Positions 29,188 through 37,673 of a DNA stretch of 64,000 nucleotides are shown piece after piece. The DNA lies in contig NZ_BAABRO010000017.1 of assembly GCF_039545035.1 (NCBI RefSeq), positions 62,001 to 126,000 on the forward strand, read 5' to 3'. How positions within the stretch are numbered: the stretch's first letter is position 1; each line of letters begins with the position of its first letter. The stretch is from Novipirellula caenicola. Its GTDB lineage: Bacteria > Planctomycetota > Planctomycetia > Pirellulales > Pirellulaceae. Made by a program: the position numbers and the translations under genes. The notes below the pieces were generated by a model. The model was not told where the DNA came from and ran no database searches. It worked only from the letters and a program-made list of their open reading frames with translations.

Positions 29188-31233
29188 ATGAGCGTAGCCA
29201 CCACGAACATTCAAACTCTAGCCATCGATACCATCCGAGCCCTCAGCATGGATGCTGTGCAGACAGCAAACAGCGGGCACCCCGGTACCCCCATGGCATT
29301 GGCCCCGGTGGCTTACCAAGTCTTCAACAAGACGATGACTTACGATCCCGCTCGTCCGCATTGGCCCAACCGCGATCGATTCGTGCTGTCGTGTGGCCAC
29401 GCATCGATGTTGCTCTACAGCACGCTGCATTTGGCGGGAGTTAAGGCGGTCGATAAATCGGGCAAGGTTCTCGATGAGCTTTCGATCAAGCTCGAAGACA
29501 TCAAGAACTTTCGTCAAATTGGCAGCGTTTGTGCCGGGCACCCCGAGTTCGCTGAGGCGGCCGGGATCGAAACGACCACGGGGCCGCTGGGAGCCGGTGT
29601 CAGCAATTCGGTCGGGATGGCGATGGCCGAAAAATGGCTCGCGGCAAACTACAACACGGACGACGAGGTGCTGTTTGACTACAACACCTACGCGCTCTGC
29701 AGTGATGGGGACTTGATGGAAGGCGTTGCTTGTGAAGCCGCTTCGGTCGCCGGCCACCTGAAACTCGACAACCTGTGCTGGTTGTACGACGACAACCATA
29801 TCACGATCGAAGGCGACACCGATCTTTCGTTCAGCGAAGATGTTGCGACCCGCTTCGAAGGGTTGGGGTGGAACGTGCTTCGCGTGGATGATGCCAACGA
29901 CACCAAAGCCTTGGCTGCAGCACTGGAAAAATTCCATGCATGCAAAGACAAACCGACGTTGATCATCGTTCGCAGCGTGATCGGTTGGGGGGCGCCAAAC
30001 AAGCAAAATACGCACGGGGCGCACGGTGCACCCCTTGGATGGGACGAAGTCGCGTTGGCCAAAAAAGCCTACGGATTGCCGACGGACGAGAAATTCTACG
30101 TGCCCGAGGGAGTTCGCGAAGACTTTGCGAGCAATGTCGGAGCCCGCGGCAGCGAAGCGTCCGAAGCTTGGGATGCCGTGTGGGCGAAGTATCAGAAGTC
30201 GAATCCCGAAAAAGCGGCTGAACTCGAAGCGATGTTCGCTGGCAAATTGCCTGAAGGATGGGACAAGGACATTCCAGTCTTCGAAGCGAGCGAAAAAGGG
30301 GACGCGACCCGCAATAGCAGCGGCAAGGTGCTCAACGCGATCGCCAAGAACATCCCGTTCATGATCGGGGGATCCGCCGACTTGGCTCCTAGTAACAAGA
30401 GCGATTTGACGTTCGAAGGTGCGGGCGATTTTCTGCCTGGGCAGTACAAAGGCCGCAACCTGCACTTTGGAATCCGCGAGCACGCGATGTCCGGAATCGT
30501 CAATGGTTTGTCGCTCTCAGGACTGCGAAGCTACGCGGCGACCTTCTTCGTGTTCAGCGATTACATGCGAGGCGGGCTGCGATTGAGCAGCATCATGCAT
30601 CAACCGGTGATCTACATTCTGACGCACGATTCGATCGGCGTGGGTGAAGACGGGCCAACGCATCAACCGATCGAGCATTTGACCGCTTGCCGTGCCATTC
30701 CGGGGATGAACGTTTTCCGTCCCGGCGATGCGAACGAAGTGGCCGAATGTTATCGCGCGGCGATGAACATCAGTGACCACCCGTCGATGTTCGTATTGTC
30801 ACGTCAGAACATGCCGACTTTGGACCGCACCAAGTATGCAGCGGCCAGCGGATGCAGTCGCGGTGGCTACATCTTGAGTGATTGCGAGGGAACCCCCGAC
30901 GTGATCCTGATGGGCAGCGGCAGCGAATTGTACATGGCTGTCGATGCGGCAACTGAACTGACCGCGGCCGGCAAAAAGGTGCGTGTCGTCAGCATGCCTT
31001 GTATGGACATCTTTGCTAACCAGGATCAAGCGTACATTGATAGTGTGTTGCCGCCCGAAGTGACCAACCGGGTCGCCGTTGAGGCGGGAATCCGCATGTG
31101 CTGGGATCGCTGGATTGGCAGCAAGGGCAAGTTTGTGGGCATGAGCGGTTTTGGGGCCAGCGGGCCATTTGACGCCGTTTATGAGCACTTTGGTATCAAT
31201 ACAGCTGCAGTGGTTGCCGCGGCTAAAGGTTGA
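29188..31233 (+). CDS. tkt: transketolase
   Basis: Thiamine-diphosphate enzyme of the pentose phosphate pathway that moves two-carbon units between sugar phosphates. The 681-residue protein shows SGHPGTPM (H31), GPLGAGVSNSVGMA, the ThDP motif region CSDGDLMEGVACEAA through DDNHITIEG, the pyrimidine-domain NLHFGIREHAMSGI with the catalytic glutamate, and LTHDSIGVGEDGPTHQPIEH. Length matches bacterial Tkt (about 660-680). ATG at 29188 (MSVATTNIQ) is preceded by AGAGAG; the frame is open farther upstream without similarity. The next gene begins about 140 bases later. Confidence 0.96.
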   Translation: MSVATTNIQTLAIDTIRALSMDAVQTANSGHPGTPMALAPVAYQVFNKTMTYDPARPHWPNRDRFVLSCGHASMLLYSTLHLAGVKAVDKSGKVLDELSIKLEDIKNFRQIGSVCAGHPEFAEAAGIETTTGPLGAGVSNSVGMAMAEKWLAANYNTDDEVLFDYNTYALCSDGDLMEGVACEAASVAGHLKLDNLCWLYDDNHITIEGDTDLSFSEDVATRFEGLGWNVLRVDDANDTKALAAALEKFHACKDKPTLIIVRSVIGWGAPNKQNTHGAHGAPLGWDEVALAKKAYGLPTDEKFYVPEGVREDFASNVGARGSEASEAWDAVWAKYQKSNPEKAAELEAMFAGKLPEGWDKDIPVFEASEKGDATRNSSGKVLNAIAKNIPFMIGGSADLAPSNKSDLTFEGAGDFLPGQYKGRNLHFGIREHAMSGIVNGLSLSGLRSYAATFFVFSDYMRGGLRLSSIMHQPVIYILTHDSIGVGEDGPTHQPIEHLTACRAIPGMNVFRPGDANEVAECYRAAMNISDHPSMFVLSRQNMPTLDRTKYAAASGCSRGGYILSDCEGTPDVILMGSGSELYMAVDAATELTAAGKKVRVVSMPCMDIFANQDQAYIDSVLPPEVTNRVAVEAGIRMCWDRWIGSKGKFVGMSGFGASGPFDAVYEHFGINTAAVVAAAKG

Positions 31234-31370
31234 TCCTACGGTGCTTTCGGGGCAGACCGAGTTTGAGCGAGTGGTTTTTATCTAGGCGTGTGCCTACTAT
31301 GTCTCGTTGGCGGTCCCTTGGTGGGGCCGCCATTGATTTCCATCGCGATTGCAAGACGAAGGTTTGTTCG

Positions 31371-32888
31371 ATGTGCTGTTTGCACCTCCGATACCGACAC
31401 GGTTCACTGCATAGGATCGTTCTAGGATTGCTGTGTTGGGGGGCGATGGGTGAATCGCAGCTGTGGGCCGATTGGCCGCAGTGGCGCGGAGCCAACCGCG
31501 ATGGGTACGCTGAATCGACTAACTTGATTCGCGATTTGCCCGCAGCGGGGCTGTCGCCGATGTGGGAATTGACCGGCTTTGAAGGCGGAAATTCCGGCGG
31601 ATGGAGTTCGCCGGTCATTGCCGATGGCAAGGTCTACGTCTACGCCCACACCAAGAGCAAGAAAGAGGGGGGCACGCTGGGGCAGGCACAATACCCTTGG
31701 TTGCCGCCTGAAAAACGCACCGGGATGACCGATGCCGAGTACGAAGCGTACGAGGTCAAACGGCGTGATGAAAACGAGGCTCGTGCGAAGGCGTTCTCTT
31801 TCGAGCAGCGAGTCGTTTGCTTGGATTTAGAATCGGGCGAAACGATTTGGGACAAGCGAACGCCAGTGGTTTACACGCGATTTGTTCAATCGGGAACGCC
31901 GTGTGTTGCCGATGGAAAACTTTTGGTCCTCGGCCCCGAGCGAACGGCGTATTGCTACGACGCAGAAACAGGCAACGTGATTTGGACCGAGCGGTTGTCC
32001 GGCGAATTTCGTGACGAGTTCTTCGCTAGCTCGTTTGTCGTGCACGCGGATGTGGCGATGGTGGCCTGTGGAGCCCTGGTCGCGTTGGATGTGTCAGATG
32101 GCCGTTTGTTGTGGCAGGGACAGACACCGCTGGATTACGCATCGCATAGCAGTCCGGTGGTTTGGCAGTTGGGGGATCAGCCAAGCCGTGCGGACGTCGT
32201 GATCGCCAACACCAAAGGCGGGCGAACCGAAGCCTATCGAATTGCCGATGGGACATGGTTATGGGATCTGCAATCGGGGGCCGGGCAATCAACGCCGATT
32301 GTCACCGCAGATTTGTTGTTGACCTATGGATCGTCGCGAAAGAATGGTTTGAGTGCGTATCGGTTGGACGCCACAGCGGCGGACGTCGCGCCTGAATTGG
32401 CGTGGCGTTTTCGCGGGGCTGCGGATTCTGGATCGACGCCGGCTGTGTACAAAAACTCAGTTTTTGTGCAAGGCGAAAAGCGGTTGGCCAAGGTTCGTTT
32501 GCAGGATGGGGATACTGTTTGGCAAACCACGTTGTCCATTTCCAATCCTCGCTACACATCCCCGGTGGTAGCCGGCGACCTGCTTTATTTCGGTTGGGAT
32601 GGCGTGTTGTGTGTGGATGCCGCAAACGATCGATATCGGGCGCTTTTTGATGCGGAAATTGATTCCGAAGGACGCCTAATCAAGAGTGACGATTTGAGAA
32701 GCAAGTTGAATCTTGACGCGATCGAAGAGCAGGATGGGGCTGGCGAAGCAGAGAAGGTTTGGCAGAAAGCACTCTCGTTTGGCCCGTTGGCGTGTGCAAC
32801 GCCTGCAATCAGCGATGGGGTCATGTTGGTTCGTCGACGCGACTCTCTGGTCTGCTATCAACTGGGCACTGAGGGCGAAGCGAGGTAG
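31371..32888 (+). CDS. exported PQQ-type beta-propeller protein (outer membrane/periplasmic)
   Basis: A 505-residue secreted propeller protein. After a basic n-region the hydrophobic stretch IVLGLLCWGAMGES acts as a signal peptide. The mature start ADWPQWRGANRDGYA is the standard opening of planctomycete PQQ-like proteins. Repeats of the type WSSPVIADGKVYVY, GTPCVADGKLLVLGPE, SSPVVWQLGD and STPAVYKNSVFVQGEKRL mark the blades, with GETIWDKRTPV and GNVIWTERLSG connecting strands. No quinoprotein catalytic residues are evident, so an enzymatic role is not claimed; it may be a scaffold or binding protein. Start ATG lies after an AAGG-containing leader. Confidence 0.82.
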   Translation: MCCLHLRYRHGSLHRIVLGLLCWGAMGESQLWADWPQWRGANRDGYAESTNLIRDLPAAGLSPMWELTGFEGGNSGGWSSPVIADGKVYVYAHTKSKKEGGTLGQAQYPWLPPEKRTGMTDAEYEAYEVKRRDENEARAKAFSFEQRVVCLDLESGETIWDKRTPVVYTRFVQSGTPCVADGKLLVLGPERTAYCYDAETGNVIWTERLSGEFRDEFFASSFVVHADVAMVACGALVALDVSDGRLLWQGQTPLDYASHSSPVVWQLGDQPSRADVVIANTKGGRTEAYRIADGTWLWDLQSGAGQSTPIVTADLLLTYGSSRKNGLSAYRLDATAADVAPELAWRFRGAADSGSTPAVYKNSVFVQGEKRLAKVRLQDGDTVWQTTLSISNPRYTSPVVAGDLLYFGWDGVLCVDAANDRYRALFDAEIDSEGRLIKSDDLRSKLNLDAIEEQDGAGEAEKVWQKALSFGPLACATPAISDGVMLVRRRDSLVCYQLGTEGEAR

Positions 32889-33131
32889 GGCTATCTGGTG
32901 GGTGTCTTCAAGGGGGTAATCGAGGGAATATCGGATCACCGTGATTCGCGATATGTTTGGCGGATCGATTCGCGTTGGGCCCCATTTTAGCATCATTTAT
33001 CTTCATTTACGGGGGATTGGTTTTCCTAACTTGTTGGTAGGCGGGACTTTTTAAACAGTACAAATCGAGCGGGTGCCCGTTAATACACTTAGGGGGGCTT
33101 GTCTTGATAAAACAAGGATGGGCAGCAACTT

Positions 33132-34253
33132 ATGCAAGCGACAACACGATTTGAGCCGAATCCCACGGTGACTCTTCATGGGTCGGCTCATGGTAATACC
33201 GATAAAGAGTTGGTGCGTCGCTATGATGAACTCACTCGGGCGCCGAAGGTCAGCTGGACGGGGCATCATCATTTGCTTCGTCTGCTCGGCCAGGGCGGCC
33301 AGGGTGAAGTGTATCTGACCGAGTACCGAGGCACCGACGGGTTTACCGTTCCGGTGGCGATGAAGGTGTTCTCGCCGGAACGCTACACCGATGCACGTGC
33401 CTACGAAGAATCGATGGCGCGGGTCGCCACGGTGGCGGCTCGTGTGGCGTTGATCCAGCACGACAATTTGCTGGACGTGCAGAATTTCTTCGAACGCGAC
33501 CGCATCCGCATCATGATGATGGAATGGGTTGATGGTTACGATTTGCGGCAATTGGTTTCGCCGAGCTGTTTAGAGTTGCTACACAATCGTGTCAGCCAGC
33601 GGCGTTGGGATTACATCAACGAGGTGATCCTGACCGATGGGATGCAGCAGTCGCGTTTCAAGGCCGGTGTGGCCGTCGCAATTGTGCGTGAATGTTTAGC
33701 GGCGCTTGCCGCGCTGCATCGTGAAAATATCGTCCACGGCGATGTCAAACCAGCGAACATCATGCTGAAGCGATCCGGGCACACCAAGTTGATCGACATG
33801 GGGTCGGCGTTCGATTTCACCAACCCGCCGCGGGATCGCGAGTGTACTCCGGTATACGCCGCTCCCGAAGTCCTTGAAAACAACGAAGCGACACCGCGCA
33901 GTGACTTGGCCAGCGTGGGCTACGTGTTAATCGAATTGTTAAGCGGCTTGAATCCGTTTAGTGAATTTGAGAATCTAAGGCAATTGTTGCAAGCCAAACG
34001 CGAGCTCCCGGCTCGTTTGCACAAAATTTTGCCCGGCGATGTGCTGCGAAACGAATTGCTGATGAACTTTTTGTTGGGGCTGATCGCACCGGATCCGAAT
34101 CGACGCTTTCCCAGCGCCGAGGCGGCCGAGCATGTCGAGCAAGGCGCTGCGGCATTTCATCGTCAATTGATTCGCAGCGACATGGCAACTGAGTACGACA
34201 ATGACATTCGCGTCTGGCTCGAAGAGCTCAGGCAACTCGAGGAATTTGAGTAG
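33132..34253 (+). CDS. soluble serine/threonine protein kinase
   Basis: A 373-residue Hanks-type kinase without membrane segment or sensor domain. Visible motifs: glycine loop LGQGGQGEVYL, catalytic lysine in VPVAMKVFSPE, a hinge region MMEWVDGYDLRQL, catalytic loop HGDVKPANIML (HGD in place of HRD), metal motif DMGSAFD (DMG in place of DFG), and the APE-like YAAPEVLENN. About 35 extra residues lie between the hinge and the helix before the catalytic loop. The changed Arg and Phe are seen in active bacterial kinases, and Lys and both Asp are kept, so activity is likely. The C-terminal 40 residues form a helical tail. Its stop is 10 bases before the phosphatase-family gene. Confidence 0.9.
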   Translation: MQATTRFEPNPTVTLHGSAHGNTDKELVRRYDELTRAPKVSWTGHHHLLRLLGQGGQGEVYLTEYRGTDGFTVPVAMKVFSPERYTDARAYEESMARVATVAARVALIQHDNLLDVQNFFERDRIRIMMMEWVDGYDLRQLVSPSCLELLHNRVSQRRWDYINEVILTDGMQQSRFKAGVAVAIVRECLAALAALHRENIVHGDVKPANIMLKRSGHTKLIDMGSAFDFTNPPRDRECTPVYAAPEVLENNEATPRSDLASVGYVLIELLSGLNPFSEFENLRQLLQAKRELPARLHKILPGDVLRNELLMNFLLGLIAPDPNRRFPSAEAAEHVEQGAAAFHRQLIRSDMATEYDNDIRVWLEELRQLEEFE

Positions 34254-34263
34254 TAGTTTTAGG

Positions 34264-35058
34264 ATGGATCAGCAGCATCTAGAAGTCGCAGTGGCTGCGG
34301 CAAAAGCCGGCGCGGTCGAATTAATGGCTCGCCGAGACGACCGAGTGGTGCGTGAGAAAGCTCCCAAAGATCTGGTGACCGACGCGGATCTCGCCTCGCA
34401 GAAAGCCGTTCGCAAAATTTTGATGGATGCGTTTGCCGGCTACGGCTTCGTGGGCGAAGAGGAAGGTGAAAATGAGCCTCCCGAAGCGGTGCGACAGGGC
34501 AAACAGGACGCGCCGCCTTGCTGGGTCGTTGATCCGCTCGACGGCACCGTCAATTATGTCCATCGCTTGCAAAGTTTTGCAGTTTCAATCGGGTTGTATG
34601 TCGCCGGAAAGATGCGGCTGGGCGTGATTTACGATCCTGTCTGTGATGAAATGTTTACCGCGATCGATGGCGGTGGCGCTTTTGTCAACGGTCGCCCGAT
34701 GCACGTCAGTGGTCAAGAAAATCTATACGACAGCATGATGGCGTGCAGTTTTCCAGCGGGCGTGAAGGGGGATTCGCCGGACGTGGCCCGCTTCGTTCGT
34801 GTGCTTGAAAAAACACGCGCGCTGCGGCGACTTGGTTCCTGTGCACTGAATCTTTGCTACGTCGCCGATGGCCGCTTGGATGGCTATTGGGCTACCTGCG
34901 TGCACTCGTGGGACGCCGCTGCCGGGATCGTCATTGCTCGCGAATCCGGAGCCACGTTGACCTCGTATGACGGATCCGAGTTTGACGATTGGGAGCCGCG
35001 GTTTTGTGTTTCGAGTTCGCCGAAACTGCAGCAGTCGCTGGTCGAATTGTTGGCGTAA
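34264..35058 (+). CDS. inositol-phosphatase family protein (IMPase/CysQ superfamily)
   Basis: Metal-dependent phosphomonoesterase of the IMPase family, acting on inositol phosphates, PAP or sugar phosphates. In 264 residues it keeps all metal ligands: E66 in GFVGEEEGE, D90 and D93 in WVVDPLDGTVNYVH, and a late WD in HSWDAAAG. The SIGLYVAGKMRLGVIYDP and GAFVNGRPMHVS blocks are typical. Start ATG (MDQQHLEVAV) is 10 bases after the kinase stop, so the two are translated from one message; whether the kinase regulates it is unknown. A clear terminator overlaps the stop codon. Confidence 0.9.
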   Translation: MDQQHLEVAVAAAKAGAVELMARRDDRVVREKAPKDLVTDADLASQKAVRKILMDAFAGYGFVGEEEGENEPPEAVRQGKQDAPPCWVVDPLDGTVNYVHRLQSFAVSIGLYVAGKMRLGVIYDPVCDEMFTAIDGGGAFVNGRPMHVSGQENLYDSMMACSFPAGVKGDSPDVARFVRVLEKTRALRRLGSCALNLCYVADGRLDGYWATCVHSWDAAAGIVIARESGATLTSYDGSEFDDWEPRFCVSSSPKLQQSLVELLA

Positions 35059-35076
35059 CGCTAGAGAGCGTTTTTT
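35057..35076 (+). terminator. intrinsic terminator after the kinase/phosphatase operon
   Basis: AACGCT (35057-35062) pairs with AGCGTT (35067-35072) around the loop AGAG, followed at once by a T-run (35071-35076). It begins within the stop codon of the phosphatase gene and would end the rightward transcript. Confidence 0.75.
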
Positions 35077-35197
35077 CTTGTAGCGTCTGCACCAATTTCG
35101 CCGTAGCGGAAGTCGTCAAGACTTTCGTTCTCATGTCGTATGCCTGCCAGGAATCTTTGGCGGCTCGTTGATCTAATCCAACTGCAAATCGCAACGT

Positions 35198-35261
35198 TGA
35201 GCCGCGGGCCGTGAGGCGCCGGGTCGTGCGTGGGACCCGGCCGCTGACGCGTCGCGGCTCA
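35198..35261. repeat. REP-like inverted repeat downstream of dnaX
   Basis: Two imperfect 28-base arms, 35198-35225 (TGAGCCGCGGGCC...) and 35234-35261 (...GTCGCGGCTCA), match at about 22 of 28 positions when folded, with an eight-base loop. GC-rich, in the gap between the phosphatase gene and dnaX. It resembles dispersed palindromic elements of planctomycetes. Confidence 0.65.
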
Positions 35262-35268
35262 CTGAATC

Positions 35269-35317
35269 AAAAGCCACGCAGAAAGCTCGCGGCGAAATCG
35301 TGGCTAGCGTGGCTTTT
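35269..35317 (-). terminator. probable dnaX terminator hairpin
   Basis: AAAAGCCACGC (35269-35279) and GCGTGGCTTTT (35307-35317) form a perfect 11-base inverted repeat. On the minus strand the stem opens just before the dnaX stop codon (35304-35306 lies in the loop) and closes with TTTT, so it can act as an intrinsic terminator that includes the stop codon. The 27-base loop is larger than usual. Confidence 0.55.
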
Positions 35318-37151
35318 CAATTTTCACGATCTCGGCGTCAAACACCTCGACGATGGATTTGACCAACGGGTTGGCTTCAATCTCCTTCATTCGCTGCATT
35401 CTCGCTTTGCCTGGCTCCACCGGTGCCGCTTTGACTTGAACCGGTTTGGGAGCGGCCAATTGAAATTCGAGCACAATGTCTCGCCCCGCCAATTTTGCGA
35501 CGGCGGTATTCAGCGAGGTCTTGTGCTGCGGGTTTTCGCAGCGGCTGTATGCAAGCTTGGATTCTCCGGGAAAGACAAGCCGCAGCTTGCCTTCTTCGGC
35601 CACGACACGCTGAACCGCCCGAGCCAAGGTTTCGGTCATCGGTTCGACCATCGTGATCGCTTCCTGCCAAATCCGTTCGGCATTGGCCTGGTTCCAAGCG
35701 ACTGCCGCGCGAGGCGGTGATGTGTCGTTGGGCTCTGGCGGGATTGCTTGATCCGGGGCGTCTGTCGACGCTGCTGCGGGCGATTGGACCGGGGCCTGTG
35801 GTTGCGCAGCTGTTTGCGGCTGAGCGGCTGCCGCCGTCGTTGCTGTGGAGCCCGTTACAGTAGCGTTTGTTGTTGCCGCCGGGCGATTCGGTTCGGTCGC
35901 CGCGGCGGGCGGGGCAGAACCGGCGTTAGCTACTATGTTTTTTTTTTCGCCAGACGAACCGTGATGAGTCGGAGAGGCTGCGATGGAATCGGCGGCAGCA
36001 GCCAAGTCGGCGATCTGTTGCAGATCGGGCAGGTTGCAGATCTGGATCGCCGTGGCTTCGAGCAGAACGCGAGCGTAAACGCTGTGGCGAATTCGTACGA
36101 GCGTTTGGTCGACAAGGCCAACTACCGCCAAGACGGTTTGTAGTCCCCAGCGTTGACCGAGTTCGTTGAGTTCATCATACAGAGCCGTCGAGGTGTGACG
36201 CATCAGCGTCGCGTCACAGCCAACGGTCACGGCCATCAGGTCGCGGAAATAGGCGAGCAGCTGTTCTGCCAAACGACCTGCGTCGACTCCGGCGTCAATG
36301 CCTGCATCCAATTGACGAATCACCTCGGCGGCGTCGCGCTCGGCCATCGCTTTGGCCAGTGCATGGAGCCGTTCATCGTCGGCCGTGCCCAGCATCGCGT
36401 GAACTTGTTCGGCCGTTAGATTGCCATCGCTGAAGCTAAGGACTTGTTCAAGCAGCGATTGGCTGTCTCGCATCGAACCGGCAGCGCGACGCGCGATCAG
36501 TTCGAGTGCCTTGTCGTCGGCTTCGGCGTTCTCGGCCTGCACGATTTCTCGCAGCCGATTGACGATCTTGGGAACTTCGACCGGCGCGAAATCAAACCGT
36601 TGGCAACGGCTCAATACGGTGATGGGAAGTTTTTCGGGATCCGTCGTGCAGAAGATGAACTTCACATGCTCGGGGGGTTCTTCGAGCGTTTTCAGCAGCG
36701 CGTTGAAGGCCGCGCCGGTCAACATGTGAACTTCGTCGATGATGTAAATCTTGTACCGCGAGCGGCTTGGGCGGACTCCCACGTTGGCACGCAGCGAGCG
36801 AATTTCGTCGATCCCGCGATTGCTGGCACCGTCGATTTCGATCACATCAACGTCTTCGCCCGAGTCAATCGCTTGCGCCACATCGGTGCTGTTGTCCGGC
36901 GTCGCCGTTGGTCCCGATGGATCGTTGAGCGCTTTGGCGAAAATCCGCGCGGTTGACGTCTTGCCGACCCCACGTGCCCCGGTGAATAGATAGGCATGCC
37001 CTACGCGATTGGTTTCGATCGCGTTTTTCAGCGCGCGGCCGACGTGGTCTTGGCCCACCAATTGGTCAAACGCACGAGGACGATACCGCCGTGCGACCAC
37101 CACATACGAGTCTTGGGAAGAGGCGTTCTGCTGACCGGAAGACTCAGGCAT
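35304..37151 (-). CDS. dnaX: DNA polymerase III subunits tau/gamma, zinc-less, with slippage site
   Basis: Clamp-loader ATPase of the replicase. The 615-residue full-length (tau) form has RYRPRAFDQLVGQ, Walker A GARGVGKT (58-65), sensor-rich DNA III core with IDEVHMLTGAAFNALLKTLEE (Walker B), SRC motif LSRCQRFDF, and a C-terminal part that binds polymerase and helicase after a Pro/Ala/Thr-rich linker (about 400-480). Two oddities: the four cysteines of the usual zinc module are replaced by D77, D86, T89 and A92; and a 10-A run at E402-K403-K404 allows slippage to a stop within five codons, giving a gamma-like product of about 408 residues. ATG at 37151 was chosen over a TTG four codons upstream. 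Confidence 0.93.
   Translation of the reverse strand: MPESSGQQNASSQDSYVVVARRYRPRAFDQLVGQDHVGRALKNAIETNRVGHAYLFTGARGVGKTSTARIFAKALNDPSGPTATPDNSTDVAQAIDSGEDVDVIEIDGASNRGIDEIRSLRANVGVRPSRSRYKIYIIDEVHMLTGAAFNALLKTLEEPPEHVKFIFCTTDPEKLPITVLSRCQRFDFAPVEVPKIVNRLREIVQAENAEADDKALELIARRAAGSMRDSQSLLEQVLSFSDGNLTAEQVHAMLGTADDERLHALAKAMAERDAAEVIRQLDAGIDAGVDAGRLAEQLLAYFRDLMAVTVGCDATLMRHTSTALYDELNELGQRWGLQTVLAVVGLVDQTLVRIRHSVYARVLLEATAIQICNLPDLQQIADLAAAADSIAASPTHHGSSGEKKNIVANAGSAPPAAATEPNRPAATTNATVTGSTATTAAAAQPQTAAQPQAPVQSPAAASTDAPDQAIPPEPNDTSPPRAAVAWNQANAERIWQEAITMVEPMTETLARAVQRVVAEEGKLRLVFPGESKLAYSRCENPQHKTSLNTAVAKLAGRDIVLEFQLAAPKPVQVKAAPVEPGKARMQRMKEIEANPLVKSIVEVFDAEIVKIEKPR
35925..35950 (-). promoter_or_regulatory. 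dnaX frameshift/slippage site (A10)
   Basis: On the coding (minus) strand, GGCG is followed by ten A (35947-35938) and then CATAGTAGCTAAC. In frame it reads E-K-K-N. After slipping back one base the codons are AAA CAT AGT AGC TAA; after slipping forward one, ACA TAG. Either shift ends the protein near residue 405-408, as in tau/gamma genes of E. coli and Thermus. A GC-rich inverted repeat (CGGTTC/GAACCG) lies just downstream and could fold as a stimulator; no internal Shine-Dalgarno is obvious. Confidence 0.75.
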
Positions 37152-37267
37152 GGTGCGGGGCAAAAGCGTTCGCGTAATGATTTTTCAACGCGTCGCGAGC
37201 AAGCGTCTTGCGTTTGTTCGATCCCAAACGTTTCAAGAGCGAAATGCGTTGAGGTGAAATGTCATGC

Positions 37268-37369
37268 CCGAAAGAGGCGACCCTCACACAGAGCTACACC
37301 GCTTATGGCTGCTCCAGTTAAGGCCTGACCAGGTTCACGATTCACAATCGCAAGGGTCGCCACTTTCGG
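37268..37369 (-). ncRNA. ffs: small signal recognition particle RNA (4.5S/scRNA-like)
   Basis: On the minus strand the region holds the SRP domain IV signature CTGGTCAGGCC and GGAGCAGCCATAAGC (37307-37330 on the plus strand), and its two ends pair: CCGAAAG-A-GGCGACCCT with AGGGTCGCC-A-CTTTCGG, 16 base pairs with one A/A mismatch, giving a hairpin of about 102 nt as in other bacterial small SRP RNAs. It lies about 115 bases upstream of dnaX on the same strand, the same order as scr-dnaX in Bacillus subtilis. The apical loop reads TTAACT between CC and GG instead of GGAA. Exact ends are estimated from the stem. Confidence 0.88.
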
Positions 37370-37673
37370 ACACGATTCAATTCACTGAGGACGCGTGATT
37401 CTGACAGAAAAACGGTTTCTTGGGAACCGTCCCACTGCAAAAGAGCTGAGTTGAAAACAGATTCTTGCTGGCGGACCGTCAATGCCATTTACTTTAGTAA
37501 CGCTCCGCTTACGAAAACCAATCCGCTTGGGACGAAAGTAGATTGCACTGGGGGGGACCGCGGCGGCTTCGTCCGTGGGAATTGGGGACGAAGCAACGCC
37601 AGTCTGTTCCAATGGCTTTTGCGTTCCAAGCGATTTTTACGACCAGGATCGTTAGGATCCTTTGGCTCCATCG
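37370..37673. other. gap between the SRP RNA and the disordered-protein gene
   Basis: About 300 bases. It holds the terminator at 37407-37431 and, downstream of that on the minus strand, 37 bases that must contain the SRP RNA promoter. A short open frame at 37382-37612 shows no protein-like features. Nothing else is recognised. Confidence 0.45.
37407..37431 (-). terminator. intrinsic terminator of the disordered-protein gene
   Basis: On the minus strand ACGGTT (37430-37425) pairs with AACCGT (37417-37412) around CCCAAGA and is followed by TTTTT (37411-37407). It lies about 245 bases after the stop of the Arg/Ser/Asp-rich gene and about 40 bases before the SRP RNA, so it insulates the two transcripts. 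Confidence 0.65.

Noticed and set aside
29218-30483. 421-codon minus-strand frame opposite transketolase
   Set aside because: Antisense to a strongly conserved gene and without any family signature.
32446-32466. hairpin ACAAAAACT/AGTTTTTGT within the PQQ gene
   Set aside because: It is inside coding sequence and encodes a normal propeller strand, so I do not read it as a terminator.
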